From: Oscillospiraceae bacterium | Lineage (GTDB): Bacteria; Bacillota; Clostridia; Oscillospirales; Oscillospiraceae | Assembly: GCA_009785345.1 (NCBI GenBank) | Contig: WQWL01000005.1 | Coordinates: 1-64,000 of the forward strand | Length of the DNA stretch: 64,000 nucleotides | Direction: 5' to 3' | Shown: positions 44,725 through 53,950 of the stretch, piece after piece | Position numbering within the stretch: the first letter of the stretch is position 1 | Layout of the letters: each line of letters opens with the position of its first letter | The notes under the pieces: model-generated | Databases searched by the model: none | The model's input: the letters and a program-made list of their open reading frames with translations, nothing else | Told to the model about the DNA's origin: nothing | Position numbers and translations under genes: made by a program

Positions 44725-45794
44725 CAGATAGTCCCGCCACCAACTACTACGTCTCCATCATATAGCACAACAGCCTGCCCTTTTGCGATGGCTCGTTGTG
44801 GCTCATCAAACTCTACAGACACCAACCCACTTGGTGTCTGTTTTGCTGTTGCCCATCGTTCCTTCTGATTATATCTTATCTTAGCTTTCACACGTATAGG
44901 CTCCTCAGGCTGCTCGCATGAAATCCAATTAAAGTCTCTCGCTGTGAGTGACTTCGAAAATAGTTTTGCATTTTCGCATAGCGTCACAGTGTTGTTTTCT
45001 ATATCTTTATCCCCAACGTACATAGGTTTATTAAATGAGAGTCCTATACCCTTTCGCTGACCGATTGTATATCGAATTAAGCCATCGTGCTTTCCTAATA
45101 CTTTTCCATTACCATCGATAAAGTTACCACCTTTATACTTTTTTCCTGTATATTGCTGAATAAACCCTACATAATCACCATCACGAACAAAGCAAATATC
45201 TTGGCTATCTCTTTTTTTCGCATTAATGAATCCCTTTTCAGCAGCAATTTCACGAATCTCATCTTTTCGCAATTCACCAAGTGGAAAATGAGTGTGTGCA
45301 AGTTGTTTTTGTGTCATGGTGTGTAGTGCATAGCTTTGGTCTTTAGTTTCATCAATGCCCTTTTTTAAGAGATATCGACCTGACTTTTCATCATACTCAA
45401 TCCGTGCATAATGTCCTGTGACTACATAGTCAACATCAAGTTGTTTTGCACGTGTCATTAGTTTTTCAAATTTCATGAAGCGATTGCAGTCGATGCAAGG
45501 ATTTGGTGTCTCTCCATTTTCATATGCATGAATAAATCGGTCAATCACCTGCTCATTGAAATCACCTGCAAAGTTGAATACATGAAAGGGTATTCCCAAT
45601 GAGTTTGCTACGCTTCTGGCATCTTCAACATCTTTAATAGAGCAGCAGGCTTTTTCATTGCTGATTCCAATGTCGTCATTATCAAATAGTTTCATGGTGA
45701 TTCCCATGCAGTCGTAACCTTGCTCCTTCATCAAATAAGCTGCCACAGAACTGTCAACACCACCACTCATTGCAATAATTGCTTTATTACTCAT
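44721..45794 (-). CDS. mnmA: tRNA-specific 2-thiouridylase
   Basis: MnmA makes 2-thiouridine at wobble position 34 of tRNA-Lys, Glu and Gln. The 357-residue product has the PP-loop [14 protein letters not shown], the catalytic cysteine in [12 protein letters not shown] and the second one in [13 protein letters not shown], with a C-terminal beta domain ending in [10 protein letters not shown] take ATG 45794 with AGGAGAG upstream. No cysteine desulfurase gene is adjacent. Confidence 0.95.
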   Translation of the reverse strand: MSNKAIIAMSGGVDSSVAAYLMKEQGYDCMGITMKLFDNDDIGISNEKACCSIKDVEDARSVANSLGIPFHVFNFAGDFNEQVIDRFIHAYENGETPNPCIDCNRFMKFEKLMTRAKQLDVDYVVTGHYARIEYDEKSGRYLLKKGIDETKDQSYALHTMTQKQLAHTHFPLGELRKDEIREIAAEKGFINAKKRDSQDICFVRDGDYVGFIQQYTGKKYKGGNFIDGNGKVLGKHDGLIRYTIGQRKGIGLSFNKPMYVGDKDIENNTVTLCENAKLFSKSLTARDFNWISCEQPEEPIRVKAKIRYNQKERWATAKQTPSGLVSVEFDEPQRAIAKGQAVVLYDGDVVVGGGTIC

Positions 45795-46332
45795 AGCTCT
45801 CCTATCACATTCGTTCAATTAATTATGAAAACATATTAATACTAATCCCCACTTAAAAGTATACAATCTTTGCGGTATATTTTCTGCCATGCAATGCGCC
45901 AAAACCTTGAAAGGTCACTGACATTCCCGCAGTTTTGTCACATCGCCTGACAAAAAATATCCGCGCAAATATAATACTCTTTTAAACGGGGATTAGTATA
46001 ACATAATTTTCCAAATTGCTCAATTATGCGTTACTAAAATGTTAGCCACAACTTGTTTTATTGTGGAGTTTTAAAAAACTTTTCATCACTACTGTACAAT
46101 ATGGTGGTTTGGTCATACAAAATCACACAAAAATTCTACGGTTAGGCACTTGCTTTTTTCTTCAAATATGATACGCTCTCATCCGCGTGCAAGTTGACGT
46201 TATCCTAGCTAATAGAAAGATGACGTTACAAACATTGTGAAAGATGCAACTTTTTCTGTGCCCTGTGAGTGTTAACTGCAGAACGCAAAAATAAAGATTG
46301 CATTTTCGTATTATAAAAAGAGGAGATTCAAA
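45795..46332. other. Intergenic region holding a MITE-like element
   Basis: The first part holds the palindromic element described separately. The rest (46003-46332) contains a small hairpin CCACAA/TTGTGG at 46046-46066 followed by TTTT, direct repeats of TGACGTTA near 46195 and 46221, and a promoter-like TATTAT just before the lipoprotein gene's ribosome binding site. No coding frame is credible. Confidence 0.5.
45836..46002. mobile_element. MITE-like palindromic element, about 165 bp
   Basis: The ends are inverted copies: ATACTAATCCCC at the left (45839-45850) and its complement GGGGATTAGTAT at the right. The match continues inward through TTAAAAG, TTTGCG, ATATTTT and AAAAC with small gaps, so nearly the whole element is one imperfect hairpin with arms of about 65 nt, with GGTCACTGACATTCCC near the middle. 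It has no coding capacity. Related fragments lie at 40839 and 51284. A clear target duplication is not visible. Confidence 0.75.
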
Positions 46333-47610
46333 ATGAAAAAATTCGCAAAAATTGCTGCATTGTTGATATGCGCTCTGCTTCTTATGTTAAGCTTAGTTGC
46401 ATGTGATCAGGAGGAAGAGTATGTTCCGGAACCCGAACCGGAAGTAGTTGTCACTCCAGAACCCGAGCCTGAACCCGAACCAGAGCCTGAAATAGAGATA
46501 GAAGAGGAAGAGCCTGAGCCTGAAGAGGAATTAGAACCAGTTGTTGTTAATGCCCCTGGCGACCTCCCAGACGATATTTTCAGTTTTGCATTCAGCCTGA
46601 ATGGTGAAGTATTTGCATTGCCTTTCCCATATTCGCAATTCTATGAGAGCGGCTGGGAACTTGCAGACCCCGTTGATGATCTAGGTCCAAACCGCAGAAC
46701 ATTTACAATTAACGCTCTATTGCGTGGCGATGAAATTGGCTTTGATGCAAATAGGGAAACTATTGGTGTTTCGATTGCTAATCTAACTCCAAACTATATT
46801 CCATATTATGAAACTCATGTCGGCGGAATCAGATTTGATGAACGTAATGCTAACTCAGGTACTCAGTTCATTCTAGCAGGTGGCATTACCATAGGCTCAA
46901 CCATGGAAGAAGTCATTGCTGTTCACGGTGATCCCAGTGAAAAACGCGAGTCAGATACTTTCTATACATTGAACTATCAGTTAGTTATTCAATCAGATGT
47001 TTCCATCCGAATAAATAGAGAAACCGGATTGGTTAATGAAATAACAATGACTAATTTTGTTGAGAGAGAGCGCGTTGAGTTTGATGGCGAGCTGCCTGAA
47101 ATTGCACAAGGATATACTCCTCCATCAGAATTAGGCGTTGATTTCACAAGAGGTTTTGTTGAGCTCGAAGGGGTTGTATATCAACTACCAATCCCAATAG
47201 GTGTACTGTTGCAAAACGGTTGGGAATTAATTAGTGATAATGATGTGATGGCTGCAGGTGGATTCAATGCAGGTGGACGCATTCGTTATGGAAACCAAAC
47301 AATGAATACTCATTTCCAAAACTACGATAGAGTCGAGCAACCAACTATTAATGCATTTGTGACATATATTCAATGGTCACCACACAACTGGGTTGGCAAC
47401 ATTGTGATGCCGGGTGAAATTACACCAGAATCAACATATGATGAAGTCATGGCTGCATTTGGGTCATATACAAGACGAGAAGAAGGCTCTTTGTCGAACA
47501 GCTACACATGGGGCACAATTAGAGACGGCTTCACAATCTCATTTTCCGTGGATACCGGAGAAATAACCAGAATCATTATTGATAGAAACCCAAGAAACCT
47601 AGAGTGGTAG
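46333..47610 (+). CDS. Lipoprotein with Pro-Glu spacer and two repeated domains, unknown function
   Basis: The 425-residue protein has a lipoprotein signal ending LLMLSLVAC (lipidated Cys about 24), a Pro/Glu-rich spacer (about 28-72) that would lift it from the membrane through the cell wall, and two related domains. The first contains NGEVFALPFPYSQFYESGWEL and GSTMEEVIAVHGDP; the second EGVVYQLPIPIGVLLQNGWEL and ESTYDEVMAAFGSY. The repetition indicates an internal duplication of about 180 residues. GAGGAG precedes the ATG. No enzymatic motif is visible; a binding or wall-associated role is possible. Confidence 0.72.
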   Translation: MKKFAKIAALLICALLLMLSLVACDQEEEYVPEPEPEVVVTPEPEPEPEPEPEIEIEEEEPEPEEELEPVVVNAPGDLPDDIFSFAFSLNGEVFALPFPYSQFYESGWELADPVDDLGPNRRTFTINALLRGDEIGFDANRETIGVSIANLTPNYIPYYETHVGGIRFDERNANSGTQFILAGGITIGSTMEEVIAVHGDPSEKRESDTFYTLNYQLVIQSDVSIRINRETGLVNEITMTNFVERERVEFDGELPEIAQGYTPPSELGVDFTRGFVELEGVVYQLPIPIGVLLQNGWELISDNDVMAAGGFNAGGRIRYGNQTMNTHFQNYDRVEQPTINAFVTYIQWSPHNWVGNIVMPGEITPESTYDEVMAAFGSYTRREEGSLSNSYTWGTIRDGFTISFSVDTGEITRIIIDRNPRNLEW

Positions 47611-47638
47611 ATTCGAAGGCGAAAACTAAATACGCAAC

Positions 47639-47679
47639 AACAGACCAAGTTTTGTAGAGATTACAAAGCCTGGTCTGTT
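47639..47679 (+). terminator. Terminator after the lipoprotein gene
   Basis: AACAGACCA and TGGTCTGTT form a perfect 9-bp stem followed by TCATTT. It lies between the 3' ends of the lipoprotein gene and guaB and may serve both. Confidence 0.65.
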
Positions 47680-47731
47680 TCATTTGAATAAATAGTTTAC
47701 AATATGCTTTCTTCTGCCACAACCGGATATG

Positions 47732-49255
47732 CTACGATTGCGAATGAGAGTATCCTCTTTGCGTCACGTGCTCTTTAAGCAATACATCATGTGCTCCACC
47801 TTCAACCAATGATGTTGCAGAAATGAGTGTAAGCTTTGCATTTTCTTGAAACTCGGAAATTGATTGAGCACCGCAATTGCTCATTGTTGAGCGCATCTTT
47901 CCGAGTGTTAACGCAACATTGTCCTTCAGGCTGCCCGCATATGGTACATATGAGTCAACGCCTTCTTCAAATGCCAGGGATTTCGAGCCTCCCATATCGT
48001 AGCGTTGCCAGTTTCGTGCACGTGCAGAACCTTCTGCCCAATATTCTTTCATATAGCTACCACCGATGCTTACACGGCTGGTCGGACTTTCGTCAAAGCG
48101 CGCAAAGTATCGACCAAGCATAAGGAAGTCCGCGCCCATAGCTAGTGCTAATGTAAAGTGATAATCGTGGACTATTCCACCATCAGAGCAAATTGGTATA
48201 TATATTCCGGTTTCTTCAAAATACTCATTTCTCGCTTTTGATACTTCGATGACAGAGGTTGCTTGTCCACGTCCTATACCTTTTTGCTCACGTGTTATAC
48301 AAATTGAACCTCCTCCAATTCCCACTTTAATGAAGTCTGCTCCGCTGTCGGCAAGAAAACGGAATCCATCACCGTCAACAACATTGCCTGCACCTATCTT
48401 GACCTTATCACCATAGGTCTTGCGTATCCAATCAATTGTGTTCTTTTGCCAAACAGTATATCCGTCTGATGAGTCAATACACAGCACATCTGCTCCAGCT
48501 TCAACCAAAGCAGGGACACGTTCTGCATAATCTCGTGAGTTAATTCCAGCACCAACAATATATTTTTTATCAGAATCCAATAGTTCAAGTGGGTTTGCTT
48601 TATGCGAGTCATAGTCTTTACGAAAAACCATATGTGTCAATCTACCTTGATCATCAATTATCGGTAAACAGTTGAGCTTATGTTCCCAAATAATATCATT
48701 GCATTTCTTTAGAGATGTGCCGACGGGAGCTGTTACGAGCCTTTCAATCGGAGTCATGAAGTCTTTAACATACTCCGAACCATCCATGCGGCTTACACGA
48801 TAATCGCGACTTGTTACCAGACCTACAAGACGCCCATTACTTGTTCCGTCCGATGTTACTGCAACTGTTGAGTGACCGGTTTTCTCCTTAAGTTCCAAAA
48901 TGTCATAAAGTTGAGCTTCAGAGCTTACATTTGAATCGCTCGGGACAAATCCAGCCTTATACGACTTGGCTTTTGCCACCATTGCCGCCTGACTTTCAAT
49001 AGATTGTGAACAATAGATAAACGATAGTCCACCTTCTTTCGCTAACGAAACAGCCATATTGTCATCAGACACAGCCTGCATAATAGCTGAGGTTAAGGGT
49101 ATATTTATATAGAGTTCTGACTCTTCCCCTCGCTTATGCTTTACCAATGGAGTTCTCAGATTAATTTTATCAGGGACGCAATCCTCCCCTGTATAGCCCG
49201 GCACAAGTAAATACTCGCTGAATGTGTGCGAAGGTTCTTTAAAGAAATAAGCCAT
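47732..49255 (-). CDS. guaB: Inosine-5'-monophosphate dehydrogenase
   Basis: IMPDH oxidises IMP to XMP, the committed step to GTP. The 507-residue product has the barrel start with DKINLRTPL, two CBS domains (about 95-215), [14 protein letters not shown], and the catalytic loop [21 protein letters not shown] with the active cysteine. The flap [16 protein letters not shown] follows. The GGGS in place of GPGS is seen in some Bacillota members. I set the start at ATG 49255 with GAAAGGA upstream, since the longer frame would add 35 residues outside the family. Confidence 0.93.
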   Translation of the reverse strand: MAYFFKEPSHTFSEYLLVPGYTGEDCVPDKINLRTPLVKHKRGEESELYINIPLTSAIMQAVSDDNMAVSLAKEGGLSFIYCSQSIESQAAMVAKAKSYKAGFVPSDSNVSSEAQLYDILELKEKTGHSTVAVTSDGTSNGRLVGLVTSRDYRVSRMDGSEYVKDFMTPIERLVTAPVGTSLKKCNDIIWEHKLNCLPIIDDQGRLTHMVFRKDYDSHKANPLELLDSDKKYIVGAGINSRDYAERVPALVEAGADVLCIDSSDGYTVWQKNTIDWIRKTYGDKVKIGAGNVVDGDGFRFLADSGADFIKVGIGGGSICITREQKGIGRGQATSVIEVSKARNEYFEETGIYIPICSDGGIVHDYHFTLALAMGADFLMLGRYFARFDESPTSRVSIGGSYMKEYWAEGSARARNWQRYDMGGSKSLAFEEGVDSYVPYAGSLKDNVALTLGKMRSTMSNCGAQSISEFQENAKLTLISATSLVEGGAHDVLLKEHVTQRGYSHSQS

Positions 49256-49375
49256 AATAATCATTCCTTTCAAAATTTTATGACATAAAATTGTAATTGT
49301 TTTGTCTATTAGAAAGTCAAACATGGTCATTATATACTTTAATATAATTTTTTCTTGCAAACCACGTATTAAAGT

Positions 49376-49405
49376 ATTATATTGTTGAATACAGACTCAT
49401 GTCAA
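49376..49405 (-). promoter_or_regulatory. Promoter of guaB
   Basis: On the minus strand a perfect TTGACA (49405-49400) and a perfect TATAAT (49381-49376) are 18 bp apart. The untranslated leader would be about 110 nt, long enough for control, but I see no known purine riboswitch in it. Confidence 0.75.
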
Positions 49406-49549
49406 GGGTTAGGATAAATAAGAATTTATAATTTTTTATAATTTTGTTAACTTTATATACATAAACATCGATTAATATTTATAGTATCAGAATAAATTAT
49501 AGATACTCCTGAAATTGTTCGCAAAAATTGAGAATTCGAGGGCAAAAAT

Positions 49550-51211
49550 ATGAACCAATCAAATAATGAAGAAAGCAAATTGCATTTAGATGCATCTGAT
49601 TCAAACCAAACAAAAGAATATATGGATACCGCACCATTAAATGAGCTTCCTCAAGACGAGACAAATCATAATACACTCATTTATCCTGCGAATGCACATG
49701 ATGAGCATGTTCATCACAATCAATCTGACATAGGTTTAAATTATAATGAATCTTTCTACGGGCAGCACTCATATGTGCCGATTAATGATGAGTCCCAATA
49801 TGGTTCTCAACCGTATGCTCCTTCGAGCTATAGTGAACCAATGCACGCCATGTACCATGAGCAACCTTACAGCACCCCTGTATATACTGAATCTCATGAT
49901 GCGCTAGAAGAGATGTACTCGCCCGGCATTGGTCTTGTCCAACCTTATCCGATAGAGAGTGCAAGCGAAAATGGGCGAAATGCAAGTTCTCGTGACAAAA
50001 ATAGTAAAGGGTTAGTTGGATTTTTAAGAGCAATGGCATTGGTACTTGTTTGCGCATTTTTTAGTGGTGCCGTAGCTCACATAGCTATTGAATATCGTCT
50101 AGATAGAGGAGATTTTACTAGTCCAAACGTTATCAATCAAGTAACAGTGGGTGCCACCGCTCCCGAAAGACGTCAAGATGAAAGTGTCACCGCACCTGTA
50201 GTTGCAACAGCTGATGTAATGCCTGCAGAAGATATTTTTGACATGGCACGCTCTCAAGTTGTTGTAATCAACGCTGAAATTCCAAGTATGTTTGGACTTG
50301 GTGGAGCCACAACACCTGTCTCAGGTTCAGGTTTCATTATCTCAGACGATGGTTTCATCTTAACCAATTTCCATGTTATTGAGCTCGCACACGTTAACAA
50401 TATACCTATTAATGTAATTCTAAATGACGGAACATCCTACACTGCTGAAGTTGTCGGTTTTGAAACTAGCAATGATGTTGCAGTAATAAAAATTGATGCC
50501 GTCGGATTAAGCCCTGTGCACATTGGAAATAGCGATAATATTCGCGTGGGACAAACCATCTATGCGATTGGCAATCCTTTTGGAGATTTAGTTTATACCA
50601 TGACTGACGGTATTATTTCAGCACTTGATAGGGTGGTTTCGGTTGAAGGTATGAGTATAAACACTTTCCAATTTAGTGCCGCAGTAAACCAAGGCAACTC
50701 AGGTGGTCCTATCTTCAATACAAGTGGTGAAGTTCTCGGCATTGTAACAGCCAAAATTGTTCGCGGAAATGTTGAAGGCATTGGATTTGCAATACCTATT
50801 AATGATGCTATTGATGTTGCAGTGGAACTGATTGAGCGCGGTTATCTCTCCGGTAGGCCTTTCCTAGGCATCAGCGGGCAAACCGTTTCTCCGGCTAACG
50901 CAGCTTCCTTAAACTGGGTAGAGGGTGTTCTCATTAGAGGGGTTACCCCGGGCTCTGCCGCAGATAATGCAGGTATTGAAGCTGGCGATATAATCACAGC
51001 GCTTGATGATGAAATCATTGTTTCTATGGAAGTTTTGAGATTTGCCTTGCGTGACCATAGAGCAGGAGAAACTACATCTATTACAGTCTGGCGACAAGGA
51101 GAATTTCTCGACTTAACCATCACCTTTGATGAGGATGCACACGCAGGGCGTCCTGAACCCAGAACCCCTATAGAGGTGGACATTCCTGACCCATTTGAAG
51201 ATGTGCCATAA
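49550..51211 (+). CDS. HtrA/DegP-like serine protease, membrane-anchored
   Basis: The 553-residue protease has a long polar cytoplasmic N-terminus (about 1-150, rich in Tyr, Ser, His and Gln), one membrane segment (about 158-180), a trypsin-like domain and a PDZ domain. The triad is His275 in TNFHVI, Asp309 in SNDVAVIKID and Ser384 in NQGNSGGPIF. The PDZ domain (about 440-530) shows VLIRGVTPGSAADNAGIEAGD. HtrA proteases degrade or refold damaged exported proteins. The N-terminal extension is long for the family. A hairpin terminator follows. Confidence 0.92.
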   Translation: MNQSNNEESKLHLDASDSNQTKEYMDTAPLNELPQDETNHNTLIYPANAHDEHVHHNQSDIGLNYNESFYGQHSYVPINDESQYGSQPYAPSSYSEPMHAMYHEQPYSTPVYTESHDALEEMYSPGIGLVQPYPIESASENGRNASSRDKNSKGLVGFLRAMALVLVCAFFSGAVAHIAIEYRLDRGDFTSPNVINQVTVGATAPERRQDESVTAPVVATADVMPAEDIFDMARSQVVVINAEIPSMFGLGGATTPVSGSGFIISDDGFILTNFHVIELAHVNNIPINVILNDGTSYTAEVVGFETSNDVAVIKIDAVGLSPVHIGNSDNIRVGQTIYAIGNPFGDLVYTMTDGIISALDRVVSVEGMSINTFQFSAAVNQGNSGGPIFNTSGEVLGIVTAKIVRGNVEGIGFAIPINDAIDVAVELIERGYLSGRPFLGISGQTVSPANAASLNWVEGVLIRGVTPGSAADNAGIEAGDIITALDDEIIVSMEVLRFALRDHRAGETTSITVWRQGEFLDLTITFDEDAHAGRPEPRTPIEVDIPDPFEDVP

Positions 51212-51231
51212 CTTTAACACATAATTTTTAC

Positions 51232-51260
51232 GAGCGGCTTATCGTGATGATATGCCGCTC
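51232..51260 (+). terminator. Terminator after the HtrA gene
   Basis: GAGCGGC and GCCGCTC form a perfect 7-bp stem with a 15-base loop, followed by ATTTCTTATT, 21 bp after the HtrA stop. Confidence 0.65.
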
Positions 51261-51283
51261 ATTTCTTATTAAGTAATACTAAT

Positions 51284-51320
51284 ACTAATCGCCGATCAAA
51301 AGTGTATCAGTATGCGCTTG
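51284..51320. repeat. Relic of the MITE-like palindrome abutting deoC
   Basis: ATACTAATCGCCGATCAAAA and the following GTGTAT and TATGCGC resemble the right arm of the element at 45836 read in the reverse direction (ATACTAATCCCCGTTTAAAA, GTAT, TTTGCGC). One arm only is present. It covers the stop codon of deoC. Confidence 0.5.
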
Positions 51321-51993
51321 TCCCAATGTTACCACTAACTATGGCAATTCCTGAGCTCGTTCCTAGCCTATTTGCGCCTGCATCAATCATCGCCTTTGCG
51401 CTTGCCGCATCTTTCACACCGCCAGATGCTTTCACACCAACTTCACTTCCAACTGTCTTGCGCATTAGTGCAACATCTTCAACTGTCGCACCCCCTGTCG
51501 AAAAACCTGTTGAGGTTTTGACAAAATCGACTCCTACTGTTTTACATATGTCACATACACGTACTTTTTCATCATCTGTGAGAAGGCATGTTTCGATAAT
51601 CACTTTTAATAACGCACGAGGTTGCACTGCTTTTGCTACGGACTCAATGTCTGTTTTTACATAACCCCAGTCTCTGTTTTTGAGTGCGCCAACATTAATC
51701 ACCATATCCACCTCTTCTGCACCGTTATCAACAGCTTCTTTCGCTTCAAATACTTTAGTATTTGTTGTCGTTGCCCCAAGGGGAAACCCGATAGTTGTGC
51801 ATACTTTGACATCACAACCTTTTAGATATTCACAGCTCAACTCTACATAAGATGGATTAACACATACAGACATAAAATTGTTTTCGCGCGCCTCATCACA
51901 AAGTTTCTTAACTTCTTCCTTTGTTGCTGCAGTTTTTAATAAGGTGTGATCAATAAATTTGTTCAAACCGCTCAAGTTTACATTAGTTTCCAT
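51307..51993 (-). CDS. deoC: Deoxyribose-phosphate aldolase
   Basis: DeoC cleaves 2-deoxyribose-5-phosphate to glyceraldehyde-3-phosphate and acetaldehyde. The 228-residue product has [45 protein letters not shown] with the Schiff-base lysine, and a second lysine in [14 protein letters not shown], then VKASGG. I use ATG 51993 with AAGGAAG 8 bp upstream. Other deo genes are not adjacent. The last codons lie in the relic repeat. Confidence 0.94.
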   Translation of the reverse strand: METNVNLSGLNKFIDHTLLKTAATKEEVKKLCDEARENNFMSVCVNPSYVELSCEYLKGCDVKVCTTIGFPLGATTTNTKVFEAKEAVDNGAEEVDMVINVGALKNRDWGYVKTDIESVAKAVQPRALLKVIIETCLLTDDEKVRVCDICKTVGVDFVKTSTGFSTGGATVEDVALMRKTVGSEVGVKASGGVKDAASAKAMIDAGANRLGTSSGIAIVSGNIGTSAY

Positions 51994-52002
51994 ATCTAGC
52001 AC

Positions 52003-52274
52003 TTCCTTCTTTCAGTTCATTTTATAATAGGCATTTTTAACGAAATAATATCATAACAACATGCAAAAGTCTATCATTGCCCCTGTGTGTCGGGAAAAAT
52101 AATTGAAATTAATTCTTCATGTGATATAATTAAACGACGTGAGCGTCGCGCCCGAGCTCGCTCGGGCATGACCGAACAAGTGAAAATTAGAGCAAAGCGA
52201 TATAATAACAATCTCGTGATATAATCACCTTGCGTCGTTAGCGGTAGCAAAATAGCAATAATCGGAGAGTGCAA
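52003..52274. promoter_or_regulatory. Leader region of parAB with tandem -10 boxes and a GC-rich palindrome
   Basis: GATATAAT occurs three times (TATAAT at 52125, 52201 and 52220); the first follows TTGAAA (52103) by 16 bp, and the first and third have the TGn extension of an extended -10. Between them lies the perfect palindrome GCCCGAGC-TC-GCTCGGGC (52150-52167), preceded by GACGTGAGCGTCG, an unusually GC-rich patch in AT-rich surroundings. This suggests multiple promoters and a regulatory or structural site for parAB. Confidence 0.5.
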
Positions 52275-53060
52275 ATGGGTAAAGTAATAGCTGTAGCAAA
52301 TCAAAAAGGTGGAGTTGGTAAAACAACAAGCTGCGTAAGCCTTTGCGCCGCATTAAGTAATGCTGGTGCTAAAGTCTTGCTTTGTGATATGGATCCACAG
52401 GGCAATGCCACTTCCGGCATGGGCTCCCAAAAAGATAGCAAAACATATAACATGTATAGTGTGTTGATAGATGGAGTAGACGCAAAAAAAGCAATTCAAA
52501 AAACTCCATATGGCGACTTATTGCCATCAAACAGTATAATGTCTGGTGCAGGTGTTGAGCTTGTAATGATGGAAAATCGTGACGCTGTGCTGAAAAATGT
52601 TCTTGCTAGCATTAGTGATGAGTATGACTATATTTTCATTGATTGTCCTCCTTCTCTTGAAATGCTGACACTCAACTCTCTGTGTGCCGCCAACACGGTG
52701 CTAATCCCCGTGCAGTGCGAATATTTTGCCCTTGAGGGCTTAAAAGATCTCATGTCGACTATTCGTATGACAAAAAAAGCTCTCAATCCTGCACTTGAAA
52801 TCGAGGGCGTGTTATTGACAATGTATGATACGCGCACAAATCTTTCTTCACAAATCGCAACTGAAATCAAAAAATATTTCAAAGAAAAAACATATAGTGT
52901 TGCCATACCTAGGAGTGTACGAATCGCCGAGGCTCCCAGTCATGGAAAACCTATTCTGGAATACGATAAAGCATCACGCGGCTCACAAGCTTATCAAGAG
53001 CTCGCAAAGGAGTTTCTGAAAAGAAATAATCATTCGACAAAGGGGAGGGGTACAAAGTGA
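52275..53060 (+). CDS. parA: Chromosome-partitioning ATPase ParA (Soj)
   Basis: The 261-residue protein has the deviant Walker A motif NQKGGVGKTTSCV, the A' aspartate in LLCDMDPQGNAT, Walker B in YIFIDCPPSLEML and the length of chromosomal Soj. It binds DNA non-specifically and works with ParB at parS sites. I take ATG 52275 over a TTG two codons earlier. It overlaps parB by 4 bp (GTGA). Confidence 0.95.
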   Translation: MGKVIAVANQKGGVGKTTSCVSLCAALSNAGAKVLLCDMDPQGNATSGMGSQKDSKTYNMYSVLIDGVDAKKAIQKTPYGDLLPSNSIMSGAGVELVMMENRDAVLKNVLASISDEYDYIFIDCPPSLEMLTLNSLCAANTVLIPVQCEYFALEGLKDLMSTIRMTKKALNPALEIEGVLLTMYDTRTNLSSQIATEIKKYFKEKTYSVAIPRSVRIAEAPSHGKPILEYDKASRGSQAYQELAKEFLKRNNHSTKGRGTK

Positions 53061-53950
53061 GTAAGAAGGGTTTAGGAAAAGGACTCGGCGCATTGTTTGG
53101 CGATTCTGTTGATAATGCCGCAGAACATGATTTTGAGTACCTTCCATTGCAGCGTATTGAACCAAAATCAGATCAGCCTCGTACTCATTTCGAGGAGGAT
53201 AGAATAAGCGAGCTCGCCGATTCTATACGTGAACACGGTGTGCTGTCACCAATAATGGTGCGACATATGGCCGATGGATACTATCAGATTATTGCAGGCG
53301 AACGCAGGTGGCGTGCCTCTCGAGAAGCCGGGTTGACTCAAGTTCCGGCAAGAATAGTCGTTGCAGATGACAAAACAGCCTTAGAAATAGCAATGGTTGA
53401 AAATCTTCAGCGCGAAGACCTTAGTCCAATTGAGGAAGCGCGCGGATATAGAGTTCTCATGGAAGAATTTGAGATGACACAGGAAGAGGTTGCTCAAAGA
53501 GTAAGCAAATCACGTCCGGCAGTCGCAAACTCGCTGAGATTGCTTTCATTACCCGATGAATTGACCGAGCTTGTTCTGCGAAAAGAATTATCTGCCGGTA
53601 GTGCACGTGCGCTACTTTCTTTAAAAAGTGAAGGACGCATGAAAGACGCTGCTAAATCAATAATTAGCAATGATATGAGTGTTCGTGAGGTTGAGGCTCT
53701 TGTTAGAAAGTTGAGCCGCGAAGAACCAATATCGATAAAGCAAAGTGGTATCGAAGTTGATTATTTGAATGAAGCACAAAAAAGTCTAACCTCCGCTATG
53801 GGTAGACGCGTAACTATAAAACAAAACAAAAAAGGCAAGAATAAAGGCAAAATTGAACTTGAATATTATGATCAAGAAGATTTTGATGTTCTCTTTGATA
53901 TTTTAGTATCCGCCGATTCTAACGAAAGGAATGTGCGCTCAGATGATTGA
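53057..53950 (+). CDS. parB: Chromosome-partitioning protein ParB (Spo0J)
   Basis: The 297-residue protein has the CTP-binding N-domain (EPKSDQPRTHFEEDRISELA, then IIAGERRWRASREAG), a helix-turn-helix domain (MTQEEVAQRVSKSRPAVANSL, about 140-160) and a C-terminal dimerisation domain. It starts with GTG overlapping the parA stop. It loads at parS sites; none is visible in the window. Its 3' end overlaps the start of serS by 8 bp. Confidence 0.95.
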   Translation: MSKKGLGKGLGALFGDSVDNAAEHDFEYLPLQRIEPKSDQPRTHFEEDRISELADSIREHGVLSPIMVRHMADGYYQIIAGERRWRASREAGLTQVPARIVVADDKTALEIAMVENLQREDLSPIEEARGYRVLMEEFEMTQEEVAQRVSKSRPAVANSLRLLSLPDELTELVLRKELSAGSARALLSLKSEGRMKDAAKSIISNDMSVREVEALVRKLSREEPISIKQSGIEVDYLNEAQKSLTSAMGRRVTIKQNKKGKNKGKIELEYYDQEDFDVLFDILVSADSNERNVRSDD

